NCBI GenBank assembly: GCA_022563075.1
Contig: JADFOC010000068.1
Location: 1-9,205 of the forward strand
From: Pseudomonadota bacterium
Lineage (GTDB): Bacteria; Pseudomonadota; Gammaproteobacteria; Pseudomonadales; Pseudohongiellaceae
Direction of reading: 5' to 3'
Length of the DNA: 9,205 nucleotides
Position 1 is the stretch's first letter; each line of letters starts with the position of its first letter. The notes beneath the pieces are model-generated. The model was not told the DNA's origin and searched no databases. It was given only the letters and a program-made list of their open reading frames with translations. This document shows, piece by piece, positions 6,965 through 9,205 of this stretch. A program made the translations under genes and the position numbers.

Positions 6965-8362
6965 TTAGCCGCCTGCTTGCAACCAATCATTCAATTCGAT
7001 GATGTCTTGTGGCGTTAGTACTCCCGCGATCTGTTTTAGTCGCAGGCCATCGATTACATAGATGTAACGAGAGTCGGCATAGAGACGCAGGGCCTGGTAC
7101 AGGTTTTCTCTGGCCAGCAACACTTCGACGATATTACGCGTACCGACTTCGGCACCCAATACGGTCGCGTCGAGCGCAGATTGAGCAGAAATAATAGACA
7201 GCTGTCTCTGGGCAATCACCAACACATCGGTGTTCACACCGCGATAGGCGTTGCGAATGTTTTGGGTAAGCTGCCTCTGGGTCAATTCGAGGGACTCCTG
7301 CGAGGCAATGACATTATATTCTGCTGCCCGGCGGCGCGATCTGACTGCCCCACCGCTGTAAATTGGAATAGTGAGATTAAGCGCCAGGGAGCTACGATCA
7401 CTGGCACCCCCACCGATCTGGACACCCTGACTTACGATCGGCGCGGTGACTATGTGACCAAAAAATCCCGCAAAATCAATCGTTGGTAAGTGATCGGATT
7501 TTCTCGCTTGAAGCGTCTTCCTGGAAGCTTCCAGGTTGTACTGAGCCGCGGCAATGGCCAGGCTGTTAGAATCTGCCTGCCTTTCCCAACTATTCAAGCT
7601 GCCATCGACTTCCATGATGGGAAAATCTTCGCGCAGTAGATCGATTTCCGGGTGCGGCTGACCGGTAATGGCTTCCAGGGCTTCATAACGTGATTGCAGA
7701 ATATCCTGTTGCAAAATCGTGGTGTTGCGTGCCAGGTCATAGGCTGCCTGACTGTCGTAAACATCCGTAATCGCCACCAGGCCCACTTCTTCCCGTTGCT
7801 GAGTTTGATCCAGAGATCGCAGGGCGGCCTCCTCTTCTTGATTATTTGTGTCCAGCAGGTCTATCGCGCGCAGCACATCGAAGTAAGCCATCGCCACCCG
7901 CATTATCAGATCTTGTTCCTGCGCCGCATAATTGACCGCGGCCGCTCGGTCACTTGCCTGCGCGCTCTGGAAGCTATACCAGTTGGCTAGATTTAACACA
8001 CTCTGGTTTAGACCTATGCCCCAACTGTGGTTGTTTAGCCCGGGACGGAAGCTGTGATCGTCCGACACCCTGCTGCGTATCACATTTCCTGATAGCGGGT
8101 CGGTCACATCAACGTAGATTGAATCGGTCGGGCCACTGGTTAATCGGCTGGTTGAACCGTTTAAACCGAACGATGGCAACAGGGAAGATCGGCTCTGAAT
8201 GACATTCTCCCGATTTGCCCGATACGTCGCCTCTGCTTGCTTCAGCGTAGGGTCATTCGCTAATGCGAGCTGCAAAATGCCGACTAAATCATCGCCATAA
8301 CTTAATGAAGAGCCCAAGCTGCAGAGCACCATAAATCCAATAAACTTCACAATACGTCCCAT
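6965..8362 (-). CDS. tolC: TolC family outer-membrane channel protein
   Basis: TolC trimers form the outer-membrane barrel and periplasmic helical tunnel used by type I secretion and RND/MFS/ABC multidrug efflux. The 465-residue precursor begins with a signal peptide (residues 1 to about 23: basic MGRIVK, a hydrophobic core, then SYG before DD). Two internally similar halves follow, each with long amphipathic helices and beta segments. The first half holds LALANDPTLKQAEA (32-45) and SWGIGLNQSVLN (113-124); the second holds LALNLTIPIYSGG (326-338) and EVGTRNIVEVLLAREN (405-420), a typical TolC/OEP motif. Length is normal for the family. ATG at 8360-8362 is preceded on the minus strand by AAAGG with 9-base spacing. 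A cysteine at residue 14 lies inside the signal core without a proper lipobox, so this is probably not an OprM-type lipoprotein. It is divergent from thiC, as in Pseudomonas. No adaptor or pump gene is nearby, so its partners are unknown. Confidence 0.93.
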   Translation of the reverse strand: MGRIVKFIGFMVLCSLGSSLSYGDDLVGILQLALANDPTLKQAEATYRANRENVIQSRSSLLPSFGLNGSTSRLTSGPTDSIYVDVTDPLSGNVIRSRVSDDHSFRPGLNNHSWGIGLNQSVLNLANWYSFQSAQASDRAAAVNYAAQEQDLIMRVAMAYFDVLRAIDLLDTNNQEEEAALRSLDQTQQREEVGLVAITDVYDSQAAYDLARNTTILQQDILQSRYEALEAITGQPHPEIDLLREDFPIMEVDGSLNSWERQADSNSLAIAAAQYNLEASRKTLQARKSDHLPTIDFAGFFGHIVTAPIVSQGVQIGGGASDRSSLALNLTIPIYSGGAVRSRRRAAEYNVIASQESLELTQRQLTQNIRNAYRGVNTDVLVIAQRQLSIISAQSALDATVLGAEVGTRNIVEVLLARENLYQALRLYADSRYIYVIDGLRLKQIAGVLTPQDIIELNDWLQAGG

Positions 8363-8467
8363 AATGGTTGACCTTTATGTATAAAAAAGAGCTGATCGGT
8401 TGAATCAAAAGATGATCAAACAAGAGTTCCGGCTGGCGGTTTTGAAGCAAGAGGGCATTTTACACAG

Positions 8468-8484
8468 TGTCACCAAAAGTGACA
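8468..8484. repeat. Palindromic operator-like site TGTCAC-N5-GTGACA upstream of tolC
   Basis: Perfect 6-base arms (8468-8473 and 8479-8484) with a 5-base spacer CAAAA, giving 11-base centre-to-centre spacing, about one helical turn. This is typical of a dimeric repressor or activator site. It lies about 106 bases upstream of the tolC start and 240 upstream of thiC. No T-tract follows. The protein that might bind is unknown. Confidence 0.4.
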
Positions 8485-8589
8485 AACTTAATCCCGTCGT
8501 TTGCGACAGATGGCCTGTGTTTAACTATCAGACGCCTGGGTGAGGCTTGCTGTTACAAATAATTAACCAAGCAGTTGTAGTTATCGCTT

Positions 8590-8606
8590 TGCCCACACTT
8601 GGGGCA
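8590..8606. repeat. Short inverted repeat TGCCC-N7-GGGCA overlapping a candidate thiC -10
   Basis: Five-base G/C-rich arms at 8590-8594 and 8602-8606 abut CATAAT (8605-8610), a five-of-six match to a -10 hexamer. If that promoter is real, a protein bound here would block it. The arms are short, so chance is possible. Confidence 0.25.
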
Positions 8607-8724
8607 TAATACTACTTACCTTTTGCCTAATTAATTCAATTGCGCCTGGTCTCGAATCTGCTCAATCTATGTCAGCAAGCATGATTTAAACAATTCAACT
8701 AAGCCGGTTGTATAGGAACTTCGA

Positions 8725-9205
8725 ATGAACGCAAACCCTGAACAATTTTTCGACAAGATTTCTCAGCTGGATACCAGTACCCGACAACATTTTCCAAATT
8801 CCAGGAAGATTTACGTCCAAGGCAGCCGCCCGGATATACGAGTACCGATGCGGGAAATTACCCTCACCGCCACCGAGACAGAAACCGGACTGGAAGAAAA
8901 TGCGCCACTGCGAGTCTACGATCCTTCCGGAATTTATTCGGATGCCGACGCGGATATTAACCTGCGCGCTGGACTCCCGGCGATACGTGCGTCCTGGATT
9001 GCAGAGCGGCAAGACACCGATCTGCTAGATTCTGTCAGCTCAGAATTTGGGCGGGCGAGGCAGAGTGATGTTAAAACCGCGCACCTCAGATTCGAACACA
9101 CGAAAAAGCCGCGAAGAGCGAAATCGGGCTGCAACGTATCGCAACTACACTATGCACGTAAGGGCATCATCACTGCAGAGATGGAGTTTATCGCCATCCG
9201 CGAGA
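8725..9205 (+). CDS. thiC: Phosphomethylpyrimidine synthase ThiC, N-terminal part (runs off the window)
   Basis: ThiC is a radical-SAM [4Fe-4S] enzyme that rearranges aminoimidazole ribotide to hydroxymethylpyrimidine phosphate for thiamine synthesis. Only 160 residues are present of the ~600-650 usual in proteobacteria. They cover the ThiC-associated N-terminal domain, with [20 protein letters not shown] at about 24-43 and [10 protein letters not shown] at 65-74 (family YDTSGPYTD). The start of the main domain follows, with [10 protein letters not shown] (84-93) and the highly conserved [23 protein letters not shown] near the window edge. The catalytic cluster cysteines lie beyond the end. 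ATG is preceded by AGGA at 8714-8717 with 7-base spacing. The frame is open to the last base. It diverges from tolC. Thiamine control would normally be expected through a TPP riboswitch, but none is recognisable upstream. Confidence 0.95.
   Translation, partial: MNANPEQFFDKISQLDTSTRQHFPNSRKIYVQGSRPDIRVPMREITLTATETETGLEENAPLRVYDPSGIYSDADADINLRAGLPAIRASWIAERQDTDLLDSVSSEFGRARQSDVKTAHLRFEHTKKPRRAKSGCNVSQLHYARKGIITAEMEFIAIRE

Larger units (their letters stand above)
8363..8724. other. Long divergent regulatory region between tolC and thiC, no gene seen
   Basis: This 362-base A/T-richer stretch holds no credible coding frame. It should carry both promoters. Possible -10 elements are TATACA on the minus strand just upstream of the tolC ribosome binding site and CATAAT at 8605-8610 on the plus strand for thiC; neither has a good -35. 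It contains several inverted repeats, two of them listed separately. An 8-base complementarity, GCTTGCTG (8545-8552) with CAGCAAGC (8673-8680), could close a long-range stem if transcription toward thiC starts far upstream. The conserved pieces of a TPP riboswitch (CTGAGA; ACCTGAT; the TAATGCCAGCG-GGGA core) are not visible. Confidence 0.6.

Noticed and set aside
8300..8362. TolC as an outer-membrane lipoprotein (Cys14)
   Set aside because: The residue before the cysteine is leucine, not Gly/Ala/Ser, and a normal signal-peptidase I-like site (SYG before DD) follows.
8695..9012. A 105-codon minus-strand frame opposite thiC
   Set aside because: The plus strand encodes unmistakable ThiC over the same bases.

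Overview
The window is mostly a stretch of a moderate-GC gammaproteobacterial chromosome (about position 792 to the end). Its genes are housekeeping and redox-metabolism genes with clear gammaproteobacterial relatives. rsgA, orn and queG sit together, and tolC and thiC diverge from a shared intergenic region, as is familiar in Pseudomonas-like genomes. An ovothiol gene (ovoA) and a YbdL-type aminotransferase lie between the two blocks. The first ~790 bases are different: very G/C-rich, with G or C at almost every third codon position, and encoding part of a repetitive AsmA-like protein of the kind common in Planctomycetes (Phycisphaerae). The two parts meet inside rsgA. The simplest reading is a chimeric metagenome contig, not a real gene fusion.

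Layout: (1) 1-791, minus strand, fragment of an AsmA-like protein with two tandem modules. (2) 792-1517, minus strand, N-terminal two thirds of the ribosome-assembly GTPase RsgA, broken just before the expected switch I threonines. (3) 1518-1645, divergent intergenic region with a small dyad. (4) orn (+), oligoribonuclease, ending one base from the end of queG (-). (5) queG and an upstream methionine aminotransferase-like gene form a probable minus-strand operon (aminotransferase first, 8-base gap). The aminotransferase uses a TTG start. (6) 4388-4562, intergenic region between the divergent aminotransferase and ovoA, carrying a 36-bp dyad. (7) ovoA (+), a complete three-domain 5-histidylcysteine sulfoxide synthase/methyltransferase. 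(8) A hairpin terminator between convergent ovoA and tolC. (9) tolC (-), outer-membrane efflux/secretion channel. (10) 8363-8724, a 362-base regulatory region with several inverted repeats and no recognisable TPP riboswitch. (11) thiC (+), 5' part only, running off the window.

Functionally, ovoA makes the thiol-histidine precursor of ovothiol, a small-molecule antioxidant. The second enzyme (OvoB, a PLP-dependent sulfoxide lyase) is not identified here, but a PLP enzyme is transcribed divergently from ovoA and is a testable candidate. Orn, QueG and RsgA serve RNA turnover, tRNA modification and ribosome maturation. I found no mobile element, CRISPR array, tRNA or rRNA gene, and no clear sign of a wholly new system. 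The items most worth a second look are the junction near 790, the ovoA/aminotransferase divergent pair with its dyad, and the thiC leader without a canonical THI box.
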